The notes under the pieces were generated by a model. The model was given only the letters and a program-made list of their open reading frames with translations. It did not search any database and was not told the origin of the DNA. Source: DASZIT01 sp963819695 (GTDB lineage Bacteria; Actinomycetota; Acidimicrobiia; Acidimicrobiales; RAAP-2). Taken from it: a DNA stretch of 64,000 bases. The stretch covers positions 806,001 through 870,000 of the forward strand of contig CAWFXD010000001.1 of the NCBI GenBank assembly GCA_963819695.1. The letters are read 5' to 3'. Shown one piece after another: positions 34,649 to 43,203 of this stretch. Each line of letters starts with the position of its first letter. Position 1 is the first letter of the stretch. A program made the translations under genes and the position numbers.

Positions 34649-35341
34649 ATGAAGGTCGGCATCACCCTTCCCCAGTTCTGCGATGAGGCGGACAGCGCGA
34701 TCGCCGCCGCCCGCCGGGCCGAGGAGCTGGGCCTCGACGGCGTGTTTTGTTTCGACCACCTGTGGCCGATGGGCCAACCTGGACGCCCCGCCCTGTCTTC
34801 GGGTCCACTCCTCGGGGCATTGGCGGCGTCGACCTCGGTCATTCACATCGGCACCCTGGTGGCGCGGATCGGCCTGCTCCCCGACGATGTGCTGGTCGAG
34901 GTGCTGTCGAGCCTCAATGCCATCTCGAACGGTCGGTTGATCGCCGGCCTGGGCACCGGAGATCACCTGAGCCGGGCGGAGAACCTGGCGTTCGGGGTCC
35001 CCTTCGATCCCGCTGCCGAGCGGCAGGTCCGTCTGGCGTCGGTGGCGGTGGCGGTCGAGGCCCGTGGGATCAAGGTGTGGGTGGGTGGAGGGCTTCCCTC
35101 CACCTCCGACCTGGCCCGCACCGTGGGGGGAGCGGTGAACCTGTGGGAAGCGGAGACGGCCAAGGTGGCCAAGACCGCCGCCGCCGGATGTGAGACGACC
35201 TGGGGCGGTCCGTTGAAGGGGAACGCCGAACAGGTCGAGGTGAAGCTGAGGGAGTTGGCCGACGCCGGAGCCACCTGGGCGGTATGCGGCTGGCCCGACT
35301 CGCTCGAGGTGATCGCCGAGGCCGCCGCCGCCGTCCGATGA
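34649..35341 (+). CDS. LLM-class (luciferase-like) flavin oxidoreductase, short
   Basis: A 230-residue F420 or FMN-dependent enzyme of the bacterial luciferase-like fold: MKVGITLPQFCDEADSAIAAARRAEELGLDGVFCFDHLWPMG, then IHIGTLVARIGLLPDDVLVEVLSSLNAISNGRLIAGLGTG. Homologues are usually 280-340 residues; here the region after the G-GTG motif is compact, and a central segment seems missing. There is no frameshift, so this may be a naturally short member. Coenzyme is not determinable. Confidence 0.8.
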   Translation: MKVGITLPQFCDEADSAIAAARRAEELGLDGVFCFDHLWPMGQPGRPALSSGPLLGALAASTSVIHIGTLVARIGLLPDDVLVEVLSSLNAISNGRLIAGLGTGDHLSRAENLAFGVPFDPAAERQVRLASVAVAVEARGIKVWVGGGLPSTSDLARTVGGAVNLWEAETAKVAKTAAAGCETTWGGPLKGNAEQVEVKLRELADAGATWAVCGWPDSLEVIAEAAAAVR

Positions 35342-35381
35342 CTGTCGCGGGGGTGCCCAGAGCCGCGGGTAGCCTTTCGCG

Positions 35382-36581
35382 ATGGAGTTTCGCCGGATAA
35401 ACGGACTGCCCCCTTACGTCTTCGCCACCATGAACGACCTGAAGGCCGCCGCCCGCCACGATGGCCGGGACGTCATCGACATGGGATTCGGCAATCCCGA
35501 CCTGCCCTCCCCGGACGTCGCCGTCGAGAAGCTGGCGGAAGCCGTCCACAATCCCCGCAACCACCGCTACTCGGCCAGCCGGGGGATCCCCAAGATTCGC
35601 CAGGCGATCGCCAACCTCTACCTTCGCAAGTTCGATGTGGCCGTCGACCCGGAGACCGAGGTGGTGAACACCATCGGCGCCAAAGAGGGGCTGTCCCACC
35701 TGATGTGGGTGCTGGTGGGGCCGGGCGACACCGCGCTGGTCCCGTCGCCGTCGTACCCCATTCACATCTACGCCCCGCTGTTCGCCGGTGCCGACGTCCG
35801 TCACGTCCTGCTCGAGGGCAGCGATGCGGGTGATGAGGAGCCCGGCGAGACATTCTTCGGGAACCTGATGGAGGCGTGGGAGTCGGCCTGGCCGAAGCCC
35901 CGGGTCATCGTGCTGTCGTTCCCCCACAACCCGACCACCGCATGCGTCGACCTGGCCTGGATGACCCGGATCGTGGAGTTCGCCAAGGAGCATGACGTGG
36001 TGCTGGTCCACGACTTCGCTTATGCCGATATCGCCTTCGATGGCTACCGGCCGCCTTCGATCCTCGAGGTTCCCGGGGCCAAGGAAGTGGCCGTCGAGCT
36101 CTACACCATGACCAAGTCGTTCTCGATGGCCGGCTGGCGGGTGGGCTTCATGGTCGGCAACGCCGCAATCGTCCAGGCGCTGACCAAGCTGAAGAGCTAC
36201 CTCGACTACGGGACCTTCCAGCCCGTCCAGATCGCCGCCATCGTCGCCATGAACGAGGCGCCCGACTATCCGAAGTACATCAACGAGTGCTATCAATCCC
36301 GCCGGAACTCACTCTGCGACGGCATGAACCGGATCGGGTGGGACATCACACCGCCGAAGGGGACGATGTTCGTGTGGGCGCCGATCCCCGAGCCGTACAA
36401 GGAGATGGGCTCGCTCGAGTTCTCCAAGTACCTGTTGCAGGAGGCCGATGTGGCCACCTCGCCGGGCGTCGGCTTCGGCCCCGGCGGGGACGGACACGTA
36501 CGGTTTGCGCTTATCGAAAACGAGCAGCGGGTGGGCCAGGCCATCCGGGGTATGCGGAAGGCTCTGACCCGGCTCCACTAG
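35382..36581 (+). CDS. PLP-dependent aminotransferase class I/II (alanine transaminase-like)
   Basis: A 399-residue fold-type I aminotransferase. Motifs: FGNPDLPSPDVAVEKL, NHRYSASRGIPKIRQAI, IGAKEGLSHLMWVLVGPGD, SFPHNPTTACVDL, HDFAYADIAFDGY and the PLP Lys in MTKSFSMAGWRVGFMVGN. The set resembles AlaC/LL-DAP-aminotransferase-like enzymes that make alanine or aspartate-family amino acids. TAGCCT ends 6 nt before the ATG (leaderless start). Confidence 0.9.
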   Translation: MEFRRINGLPPYVFATMNDLKAAARHDGRDVIDMGFGNPDLPSPDVAVEKLAEAVHNPRNHRYSASRGIPKIRQAIANLYLRKFDVAVDPETEVVNTIGAKEGLSHLMWVLVGPGDTALVPSPSYPIHIYAPLFAGADVRHVLLEGSDAGDEEPGETFFGNLMEAWESAWPKPRVIVLSFPHNPTTACVDLAWMTRIVEFAKEHDVVLVHDFAYADIAFDGYRPPSILEVPGAKEVAVELYTMTKSFSMAGWRVGFMVGNAAIVQALTKLKSYLDYGTFQPVQIAAIVAMNEAPDYPKYINECYQSRRNSLCDGMNRIGWDITPPKGTMFVWAPIPEPYKEMGSLEFSKYLLQEADVATSPGVGFGPGGDGHVRFALIENEQRVGQAIRGMRKALTRLH

Positions 36582-36603
36582 GTCGTAGGTGGAGTCCGCC
36601 GGG

Positions 36604-38063
36604 TCAGCCGCGGTCGGGCTCGTCGCCCGGGCTCACTCCTGCTTCGGGAAGCGCCGGGGGGCGCTCGTCGAGGGGTCGGGGCGCCGATCCGATCGGGTTC
36701 GGCCGTTTCGGTTTCGACCGCTTCGGCCGGCGAGGTCGCTTGGTGGGCGGGTCGGGCGGGTCGGGGTCGGCCCCGGGCGGGATCCACTGCCAGTTGCCCG
36801 GACCTCCGGCCAGGGTGAACCCCCCATGGTGGCGGAGGTCGTGGTGATGGCTGCAGAGTTTGGCCAGATTCCACATCGCCGTCGGGCCGTTGTCTTTGAC
36901 CTCGACGATCCGGTGGTCGATCTCCAGCCCGGTGACCGCGTCGCAGCCGGGGACCACACAGGTGGCATCCCGTTCGTCGAGGGCCCGCCGGAGGGCGGCG
37001 GGGATGGCCCTGCCCAGCTTGGTGATGGTGGTGACGTCGATCCCGTTGGTGATGACCAGTTCGCAGAGGGCGTCCCCCATCAGTTCTCTGGCCCTATCCA
37101 CCGGGATGGGGCCGACCCCGGGTATCTCGCAGATCCCGTTCGGGCCGACCACTCCGGTGCGGAGGGCGTCGAGGTCGACCCGGACATGGACGAGGGCCCG
37201 GGTGCCCTTGGAGCGCTTGGGACCCGTCCGGTCGTCATTCGACGTCGAGGTCGGGTCGTCGGAGCGCTGGCCGGTGGAGCGCTGGCCGGTGGAGCGCTGG
37301 CCGGTGGAGCGCTGGCCGGTGGAGCCGCCCGGGGCCTGGGTGACAGGGTCACCAGGGCATCGGCGGCATAGGCGTCGGGGGAGTCTTTGTGCCCCGCCCG
37401 CCGGGCCTCGTGGAAGACCCGGTCGGACTCCAGCTGCAGGGCGGCCTTGAGGGCCGCCCCCGCATCAGGGGTGAGCCGGGCGTCGAGGCGGAAGGCCCCG
37501 GTCTCGGTGTCGGTCCAGGTCCGACAGGACCGGTCCCGGTGGATGGCGGCATAGCGGGCCTTTTCGTCTTGTCGGGACCGGCCCTGGGCCTTGGCCCGTT
37601 GGCACCGGTCCCGCATCTGGCGGGCGGTGTCCCCCTCGGCCGTCGCCACCAGCTCGTCTTCGGCCCCGGGGTTGACCTTGACGGCACCGGCGATGGCCTT
37701 GGCCTTCGACCGGGAGAGCTTCCCGCCCCGCAAGGCGGAGTCCATCCCCGGGTGGGCGGCGAGGGAGTCCCCGAGGGACAGCACGTCGATGGCCTCCCCG
37801 ACCGACTCCCCGGTGACCTCGGCCAGCCACAGGGCCGGGGTCTTGTGCCCGGCACCCTGGTGGCAGTTGGCATCGGCGGCCCGGCGGGCGGCCAGGGTCT
37901 TCCCCGCCGCGCACAGCCGCTCGCCTTTGGCGAAGACACCCACCAGCACCGAGGCGTCAGCTCCGGAGTAGCGGCCGGGCTCGAAGGACTCCACGAAGCT
38001 GGCGATGGTGGCCAGCGCCTGGTTCAGTTCGGTGGTGGTGGATTGCTCGGTGGCCAACGCCAT
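36604..38063 (-). CDS. DUF222 - HNH endonuclease domain protein (13E12-like), one frameshift
   Basis: An actinobacterial repeat-family protein of about 486 residues. The N-terminal DUF222 part spans ATG 38063 to about 37345 (FVESFEPGRYSGADASVLVG, GGKLSRSKAKAIAGAV, AALKAALQ). The HNH nuclease follows (RATCVVPGCDAVTGLEIDHR, NLAKLCSHHHDLRHHGGF). Between them a linker contains STGQR repeats. One base appears to be missing near 37345 (DALVTL changes frame to TQAPGGSTGQRS). Members occur in multiple copies in genomes and are suspected mobile-element relatives. Confidence 0.8.
37260..37323. repeat. Four 15-bp tandem repeats in the DUF222-HNH linker
   Basis: GGAGCGCTGGCCGGT is repeated four times head to tail (+ strand, 37260-37323), coding for STGQR units on the minus strand. 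A 15-bp period keeps the frame. The nearby frameshift at about 37345 may be associated. Confidence 0.8.
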
Positions 38064-38108
38064 GAACCCAGGATGACAGGAGGGTGTAACAGCCGAGCGA
38101 GTAACCGG

Positions 38109-38756
38109 CTATTCAGTGGCCAAGAAGCCCTGACGGCAAAAGGCGATGGCGGCCTCGGCAACCCGGTCGGCATCCTCGCCCCGTTCCAGGACGAAGACCC
38201 GGGCCAGATGGGAGGTCACCCCCAGGATCGCGGTGGTCAGGACGACGGGGTCCTCGCGCCGGAGGAGGCCGGCGGTGATCCCGGCGGTGACATGGGGGAG
38301 GGCGTCGGCCACCACCTGTTGCTCGCCCAGGCGGATCATCTCGGCGAACGGCTCTTCGGTGCGGGCGAACTCCATGACGGCGAACAGATGCCGATGCTCG
38401 CTCAGCCACTGGATCGACGAGCGGATGCCCTGCTCGATGCGGCGGGCGGGATCCGGCTCGCCGGCGATGGCGTCCCGCTGGGTGAGCCGCATGGCGTGCT
38501 GGGCGTCGACGAGGATCTGGCGGAGGAGCTCGTCCTTGGAATCGAAGTACCAGTAGAAGACGCCCTTGCCCACCCCCAGCCCGTCCACGATCCCGGTGAC
38601 CGAAGTGGTGTGGTAGCCCTCGGTGGCGAACAGATGGGCGGCGAAGTCCAGCAGGTCCTGCCGGCGTTTGGCGCCTTTGGGGGTGAGGCGGCGGGGCACC
38701 GGCGTCACCGGCTCCGACGGCTCCGACGGCTCGCGGGCCGAGGCGGTATCGGTCAC
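38109..38756 (-). CDS. TetR/AcrR-family transcriptional regulator
   Basis: A 215-residue TetR regulator. HTH: RRQDLLDFAAHLFATEGYHTTSV then VDGLGVGKGVFYWYFDSKDELL. The C-terminal ligand domain is all-helical (QWLSEHRHLFAVMEFA). Its ATG overlaps the stop of the acetoacetate-decarboxylase-like gene upstream (ATGA at 38753-38756), so the two form one unit; it most likely controls that enzyme or a lipid-degradation pathway. Confidence 0.88.
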   Translation of the reverse strand: MTDTASAREPSEPSEPVTPVPRRLTPKGAKRRQDLLDFAAHLFATEGYHTTSVTGIVDGLGVGKGVFYWYFDSKDELLRQILVDAQHAMRLTQRDAIAGEPDPARRIEQGIRSSIQWLSEHRHLFAVMEFARTEEPFAEMIRLGEQQVVADALPHVTAGITAGLLRREDPVVLTTAILGVTSHLARVFVLERGEDADRVAEAAIAFCRQGFLATE

Positions 38757-39625
38757 GGGCCAGCCTCGGCATCCGGGCGATCGGCGGCGACCTGGACGAT
38801 GGTCGCCGGATCGAACGACGCCCGCATCCAGGCGGCCGCCGACGAGAACAACGCACGCTTGGGCAGTCCCAGCGAGCGCAGTTCGTCGGCCATCGGGTGG
38901 TTACCGAGGACGAGGGTGGCTCCGCCCAACCGGCCCGACACCCCTTCGGAGGAAGTCGTCCAGGTGGTGCGCCGGAGCACCCCGTCGCGGAACGAGTAGG
39001 TGGGCGGGGCCCGGGACGGCAACTTCAGCCGCCCACCGCCGGTCATGGTGAGCGAGAGGACGTGGTCGCCGGCGTCCACCAGCCGCACGGTGGTGCCCGA
39101 CCGGCCCGGCCGGGAGGAGTCGGAGGGCGAGCCCTCGTCGATGTCGATGGACGCCAACCACTTGGGAAATCCCCAGATGTCCCTCCCGGCCGCGGAGGTG
39201 AACTCCTGGTCAACCGGTAGCTGGTGGATGTAGACCCCGATCTCCCCGGCACCGAACTCCCTCAGCCGTTCGAGGCCGGACGGCTCCGGCGGGGCATCGT
39301 GGGCCCGGACCACGAAGCTCATAGCCACCTCGTGGTAGGGGTCGAGGTCGGTGTCGTCGTAGCGGCACACGGCCAACGCCACCAGCGCCTTTCCCGGTAG
39401 CGGACCGGTCACCGTGAGCCCGGTGGGGTCCACCAGGCGCTGGGCGGCGGCCCGGGGGACCAGGTACTGGACCGACCACTGACCGGCCCGGCGGACCTCC
39501 ACCGGGGCGCTCAGCCGGCGCCCGAGCACCTCCCAGGAGGTGGGCTCGGGAGACAGCTCGGAAGGGGCCTCCGAAGCGTGGTCGACGATGGCCGATGGAC
39601 GGGCGGAGTCGGGTCCAGCGGTCAT
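38753..39625 (-). CDS. Acetoacetate decarboxylase family protein
   Basis: A 290-residue protein of the ADC-like beta-barrel family (PF06314). It contains CRYDDTDLDPYHEVAMSF, FGAGEIGVYIHQLPVDQ and GRDIWGFPKWLASI, where the Lys of FPKW is in the position of the Schiff-base Lys of true ADC. Other family members are hydrolase-dehydratases or of unknown use, so the reaction is open. Start ATG 39623-39625 overlaps no other gene; the PlsC gene begins 39 bp away on the other strand. Confidence 0.75.
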   Translation of the reverse strand: MTAGPDSARPSAIVDHASEAPSELSPEPTSWEVLGRRLSAPVEVRRAGQWSVQYLVPRAAAQRLVDPTGLTVTGPLPGKALVALAVCRYDDTDLDPYHEVAMSFVVRAHDAPPEPSGLERLREFGAGEIGVYIHQLPVDQEFTSAAGRDIWGFPKWLASIDIDEGSPSDSSRPGRSGTTVRLVDAGDHVLSLTMTGGGRLKLPSRAPPTYSFRDGVLRRTTWTTSSEGVSGRLGGATLVLGNHPMADELRSLGLPKRALFSSAAAWMRASFDPATIVQVAADRPDAEAGP

Positions 39626-39663
39626 GGAGTGCAGTACAGCACAGGCAGCGATACCGTGGCCCC

Positions 39664-40437
39664 GTGGCTTACTGGATTCTGAAGGTCATTCTGTCCCCGA
39701 TCTTCTTCCTGCTGTGGCGAGTCGAGATCGAGGGGAGGGAGCACGTCCCCAAGCACGGCCCGGCGGTCCTGGCGGCCAATCACCAGTCGTTTTGCGACTC
39801 CTTCTTTCTGCCGCTGGTCATGAGGCGCCGGGTCACCTATGTGGCCAAAGCCGAGTACTTCGACGACTGGAGGACGGCGTGGTTCTTCCGGGCGGCCGGC
39901 CAGATCCCGATGAACCGTGGGGGAGGGGACGCCTCGCAACGGGCCCTGGACACCGCCAAAGAAGTGCTGAAGGACGGCAGCCTGCTCGGCATCTACCCGG
40001 AGGGGACCCGGTCACCGGACGTCCGCCTCCATCGGGGCCACACCGGGGTCGCCCGCCTGGCCATCGGCTGCGGGGTGCCGATCATCCCGGTGGGGATCGT
40101 CGGTACCCGGGCCATTCAGCCTCCTGGACGCCGCCTCATGCGGCCGTTCCATCCGGTGAGGGTCCGATTCGGTCCCCCGTTGATCTGTTCCGAATCCGAG
40201 GGGTCGAACGGCAAGCGGATGGTGCCGGTCGAGGTGAGCGCCAACGGGTCGGGCCCGGAGAGCGAGCAAGCGGTATTGCGGAAGTGGACCGACCGGCTGA
40301 TGCACGCCATCGCCGGGCTGTCCGGCCAGGAGTACGTGGACGAGTACGCCAACCGGTCGAAGTCGCCGACGCCGGCGAGCCCCGGTCCTGGCAGCCGGCC
40401 GAAGCCCGAGGGCGGCACCGTCGATGTGGCCTCGTAG
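39664..40437 (+). CDS. plsC: 1-acyl-sn-glycerol-3-phosphate acyltransferase (PlsC/LPLAT)
   Basis: A 257-residue acyltransferase that converts lysophosphatidic to phosphatidic acid. An N-terminal hydrophobic segment is followed by the HX4D motif NHQSFCDS (about 40-47), then GQIPMNR, and YPEGTRSPD (acceptor-binding). GTG 39664 is preferred over an upstream ATG because TACCGT ends 6 nt before it, and the first strand of the enzyme follows. The Pro/Ser/Gly-rich C-terminal 30 residues are unusual but harmless. Confidence 0.88.
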   Translation: MAYWILKVILSPIFFLLWRVEIEGREHVPKHGPAVLAANHQSFCDSFFLPLVMRRRVTYVAKAEYFDDWRTAWFFRAAGQIPMNRGGGDASQRALDTAKEVLKDGSLLGIYPEGTRSPDVRLHRGHTGVARLAIGCGVPIIPVGIVGTRAIQPPGRRLMRPFHPVRVRFGPPLICSESEGSNGKRMVPVEVSANGSGPESEQAVLRKWTDRLMHAIAGLSGQEYVDEYANRSKSPTPASPGPGSRPKPEGGTVDVAS

Positions 40438-40493
40438 CCGTTTCTTCACCGACAGGAAATCGGGCGTTCACATCCGCCCCTTACTCTGATCAA

Positions 40494-41135
40494 GTGGCCA
40501 CCTATCTGATTCGGTTGCGGTTGCCCGACCGACCCGGTGCCCTGGGGGCGGTAGCCAGCCGGATCGGTTCGGTGGGGGGTGACATGGTGTCGATCGACAT
40601 CCTCCAGCGGGGCGGGGGGGAAGTGGTCGACGAGTTCGGGGTCGTCCTGCCCGATGACGGTCTCACCGAGTTGCTGAAAGCGGAGATCCTCGAAGTCGAC
40701 GGGGTGTCGCTCGAGGCCTTGCGGGTCGTCGACGGGGTCCTGCCCGACCGTCATGCCGAGATCCTGGAGACGGCCATCCACCTCTTCCAGAAGACCACCC
40801 CGACCGGGGTGCTCGAGTATCTGACGTCACAGGTCCGGCGCAGCCTGGAGGCCGGCTTCGCCGCCATCCTCGACCCTGAAGCGCCCTGGCCGCTGGCCAT
40901 CGACGGTGAGGCTCCCGCCGATGTCGATCTGGTGGCACTGGGCCACCGGGTGATCCCGCCCGACGAGATGGACGACCATCTGGCCATCACCGGGCTCATC
41001 CGGGCCCGGGTGGTGCTGGTGGTCGGCCGTGCGGATCTGGTGTTCCGCCCCGGCGAGCGCCTCCGGATCTCGACCATGGCCGAGCTCGCCGATCACCGCT
41101 GGGGTGAGCTCACCTCCCGGTCGGTCAGCCACTGA
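40494..41135 (+). CDS. ACT-domain protein
   Basis: A 213-residue protein with an N-terminal ACT domain (YLIRLRLPDRPGALGAVASRIGSVGGDMVSIDI; 1-75) and an uncharacterised C-terminal domain (TPTGVLEYLTSQVRRSLEAGFAAIL; LAITGLIRARVVLVVGR). ACT domains bind amino acids and regulate metabolism. GTG 40494 is preceded by TACTCT with 6 nt spacing: leaderless. Position between plsC and glpK shows no clear pathway link. Confidence 0.8.
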   Translation: MATYLIRLRLPDRPGALGAVASRIGSVGGDMVSIDILQRGGGEVVDEFGVVLPDDGLTELLKAEILEVDGVSLEALRVVDGVLPDRHAEILETAIHLFQKTTPTGVLEYLTSQVRRSLEAGFAAILDPEAPWPLAIDGEAPADVDLVALGHRVIPPDEMDDHLAITGLIRARVVLVVGRADLVFRPGERLRISTMAELADHRWGELTSRSVSH

Positions 41136-41171
41136 TTTCCGCCGGGCCGGGCCCGGGGTCGGCCGGCACGG

Positions 41172-42755
41172 TCAGGAGCCGGCCACCCAGTGACGCGACC
41201 GGTCGAGGGCCCGGACCCACGCCTGATGGGCGAGGTCGGCCTGTTCGACCGGGACCTCCGGGGTGAAGGAGACGTCCTCGGCCCACAGGGCGGCGAGGTC
41301 GTCGAGCGATCCCCAGACCCCCTCGGCCAGGCCGGCCAGGGTGGCCGCACCCAGCCCGGTGGTCTCGACCGATCGTGGGCGTGCCACCGGGATCCGTGAC
41401 TGGTCGGCCTGCAGCTGGAGCAGCAGGCCCATGACCGAGGCGCCACCGTCGACCCGCAGCACCGAGGGCGGCGTCGTCACCGCCGCCGACATGGCGTCGA
41501 GGACATCGCGCACCTGGAAGCTCATCGCCTCCACCACCGCCCGGGCCAGGTGGGCGCGCTTGACCCCCCGGCTGAGCCCGACGATGGCCCCCCGGGCATA
41601 CGGGTCCCAGTGGGGGCTGCCGAGACCGGTGAACGCCGGCACCATGACGACACCCCCGCTGGTCTCGACCGAGGTGGCCAGCGGCTCGAGGTCGGAGGAC
41701 GCATCGATGACGCCGATGCCGTCACGGAGCCACTGGACGGCCGCCCCGGAGGCGAACACCGAGCCTTCCAGGGCATAGGACACCGCGGCACCGGACCCCG
41801 ACCCCGACCCCGACTCCGGCCCGGCCCCCGAGCCGCCGAAATGGGGGGCGTCGGCGTCGAGGTCCCAGGCCAGGGTGGTGATCAACCCGTCGACCGGCGG
41901 AGGGCACACCGGACCGGCGTTCATCAGCACGAAGCTCCCGGTGCCGTAGGTGACCTTGGTCATGCCCGGGGTGAAGCAGGCCTGGCCGAAGAGGGCGGCG
42001 TGCTGGTCGCCGGCGATGCCGCTGACGGGAAGACCGGAAAGTACGGAGCCGGTGTCGAGGGCACCCGCGGACACCCGCCCGAAGCGGCCGCAGGAGGGCT
42101 GGACGGCGGGGAGGACGGCGGGTGGCACCCCGAAGAGGTCACAGAGCTCGTCGGACCAGCGGCGCACCACGATGTCGAACAGCAGGGTGCGCGAGGCATT
42201 GGTGGCATCGGTGGCGAACACCCCGTCATCGGGTCCGCCGGTGAGGTTCCACAGGATCCAGGAGTCGACGGTGGCCATGGCCAGCCCGCCGGTGTCGACC
42301 ACGCCACCCTCGTGGAGCAGCCAGTGCATCTTGGTCGCCGAGAAGTACGGATCGAGGACCAGCCCGGTCCGCTCTCTCACCAGCGGGAGATGGCCGGCTT
42401 CGACCAGGGCGTCGCAGTAGGCGGCGGTCCGGCGGTCCTGCCAGACGATGGCCCGATGAAGGGGGCGACCGGTGCGCCGGTCCCACGCCACCACCGTCTC
42501 CCGCTGGTTGGTGATGCCGATGGCGACCGGAGTCCGGCCGGTGCCGGCCAGCCGTCCGGCCACCTCGACCAGGGTGGCCCGCACCGCCGACCAGATCTCG
42601 TCGGGATCGTGCTCGACCCAGCCAGGACGCGGGAAGTACTGGGTGAACTCGGCATAGGAGTTGTCGACCACGGCTCCATGGGCATCCACGGCCAGGGCCC
42701 GCACGCCGGTGGTGCCGGCGTCGATGGCGATGACGACGGGATCGGGTGCGGCCAC
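41172..42755 (-). CDS. glpK: Glycerol kinase
   Basis: A 527-residue FGGY kinase that phosphorylates glycerol to glycerol-3-phosphate. N-terminal VVIAIDAGTTGVRALAVD, GITNQRETVVAWDRRTG, then YFSATKMHWLL, the catalytic/ATP region GIAGDQHAALFGQACF and YGTGSFVLMN, and the C-terminal FTGLGSPHWDPYARGAI fit GlpK. A low-complexity GSGAGPESGSGSGSG insert lies near residue 320. The start GTG 42753-42755 has TATCGT 6 nt upstream (leaderless). No glpF or glpD partner is adjacent. Confidence 0.92.
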   Translation of the reverse strand: MAAPDPVVIAIDAGTTGVRALAVDAHGAVVDNSYAEFTQYFPRPGWVEHDPDEIWSAVRATLVEVAGRLAGTGRTPVAIGITNQRETVVAWDRRTGRPLHRAIVWQDRRTAAYCDALVEAGHLPLVRERTGLVLDPYFSATKMHWLLHEGGVVDTGGLAMATVDSWILWNLTGGPDDGVFATDATNASRTLLFDIVVRRWSDELCDLFGVPPAVLPAVQPSCGRFGRVSAGALDTGSVLSGLPVSGIAGDQHAALFGQACFTPGMTKVTYGTGSFVLMNAGPVCPPPVDGLITTLAWDLDADAPHFGGSGAGPESGSGSGSGAAVSYALEGSVFASGAAVQWLRDGIGVIDASSDLEPLATSVETSGGVVMVPAFTGLGSPHWDPYARGAIVGLSRGVKRAHLARAVVEAMSFQVRDVLDAMSAAVTTPPSVLRVDGGASVMGLLLQLQADQSRIPVARPRSVETTGLGAATLAGLAEGVWGSLDDLAALWAEDVSFTPEVPVEQADLAHQAWVRALDRSRHWVAGS

Positions 42756-43203
42756 GTCCGGACGATAGCCAGCCGGGGGGTCCCGGGGGCGATTCGGGCA
42801 CCGCCGAGTGCTCGCGGAGCGCAATGTTGTGCGAACCTTCGCGAACGGCCTCCGAGCAGGAGATTTCCCGGCCGATTCTGATGAGAATTTCGGATGAATT
42901 CATTGACAGGGGTGTAACTACGCTGCTGTAATGAACCCACTATCTCGTGCTTGGGGGGGACTCGACCACTATATATTGTTATCCAAGGGTGATATCGGGC
43001 GAAAGTCCCCAGTGTCGGAATCAGAACAACCAGCGAAAGCGGCGGGTTGGGGGGTTGCTCTCTTCCGCGACTGTTCTCCCAAGTCTTGCCGGCTCCAAAA
43101 CAGCGTCCACAGCAATCCACGCAGCAATCCACAGCCATTAGCAGTCACAGCAATCGTCACAGCCTGTCAGTAGAAAGAACTGTCAGTAGAAAGAGGTTCA
43201 CTC
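42756..43203 (+). promoter_or_regulatory. Long nrdJ upstream region with promoter and NrdR boxes
   Basis: The 448 bp between glpK and nrdJ are markedly AT-richer in the middle. Promoter: TTGACA (42903-42908), 18 bp, TGTAAT (42927-42932). CACTATATATTG at 42967-42978 matches the NrdR box consensus (acaCwAtATaTwGtgt); a weaker copy CACTATCTCGTG sits at 42938-42949, about 29 bp away (three helical turns), overlapping the predicted start point. NrdR-ATP repression of ribonucleotide reductase is expected. A 265-nt leader follows with a 16-bp repeat before the start. Confidence 0.6.
43164..43194 (+). repeat. 16-bp tandem duplication just before nrdJ
   Basis: CTGTCAGTAGAAAGA occurs at 43164-43178 and again at 43180-43194 (period 16). 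The second copy leads into the AAGAGG Shine-Dalgarno of nrdJ, so one copy may act as a ribosome-binding or regulatory decoy. Confidence 0.6.

Noticed and set aside
42976..43140. DnaA-box-like TTATCCAAG and repeated TCCACAG/GCAATCC words
   Set aside because: Only one weak match to the 9-bp box and no clustering or dnaA/dnaN genes nearby; not an origin.
42940..43203. Cobalamin riboswitch in front of nrdJ
   Set aside because: No B12-box or matching stem pattern was found in the leader.
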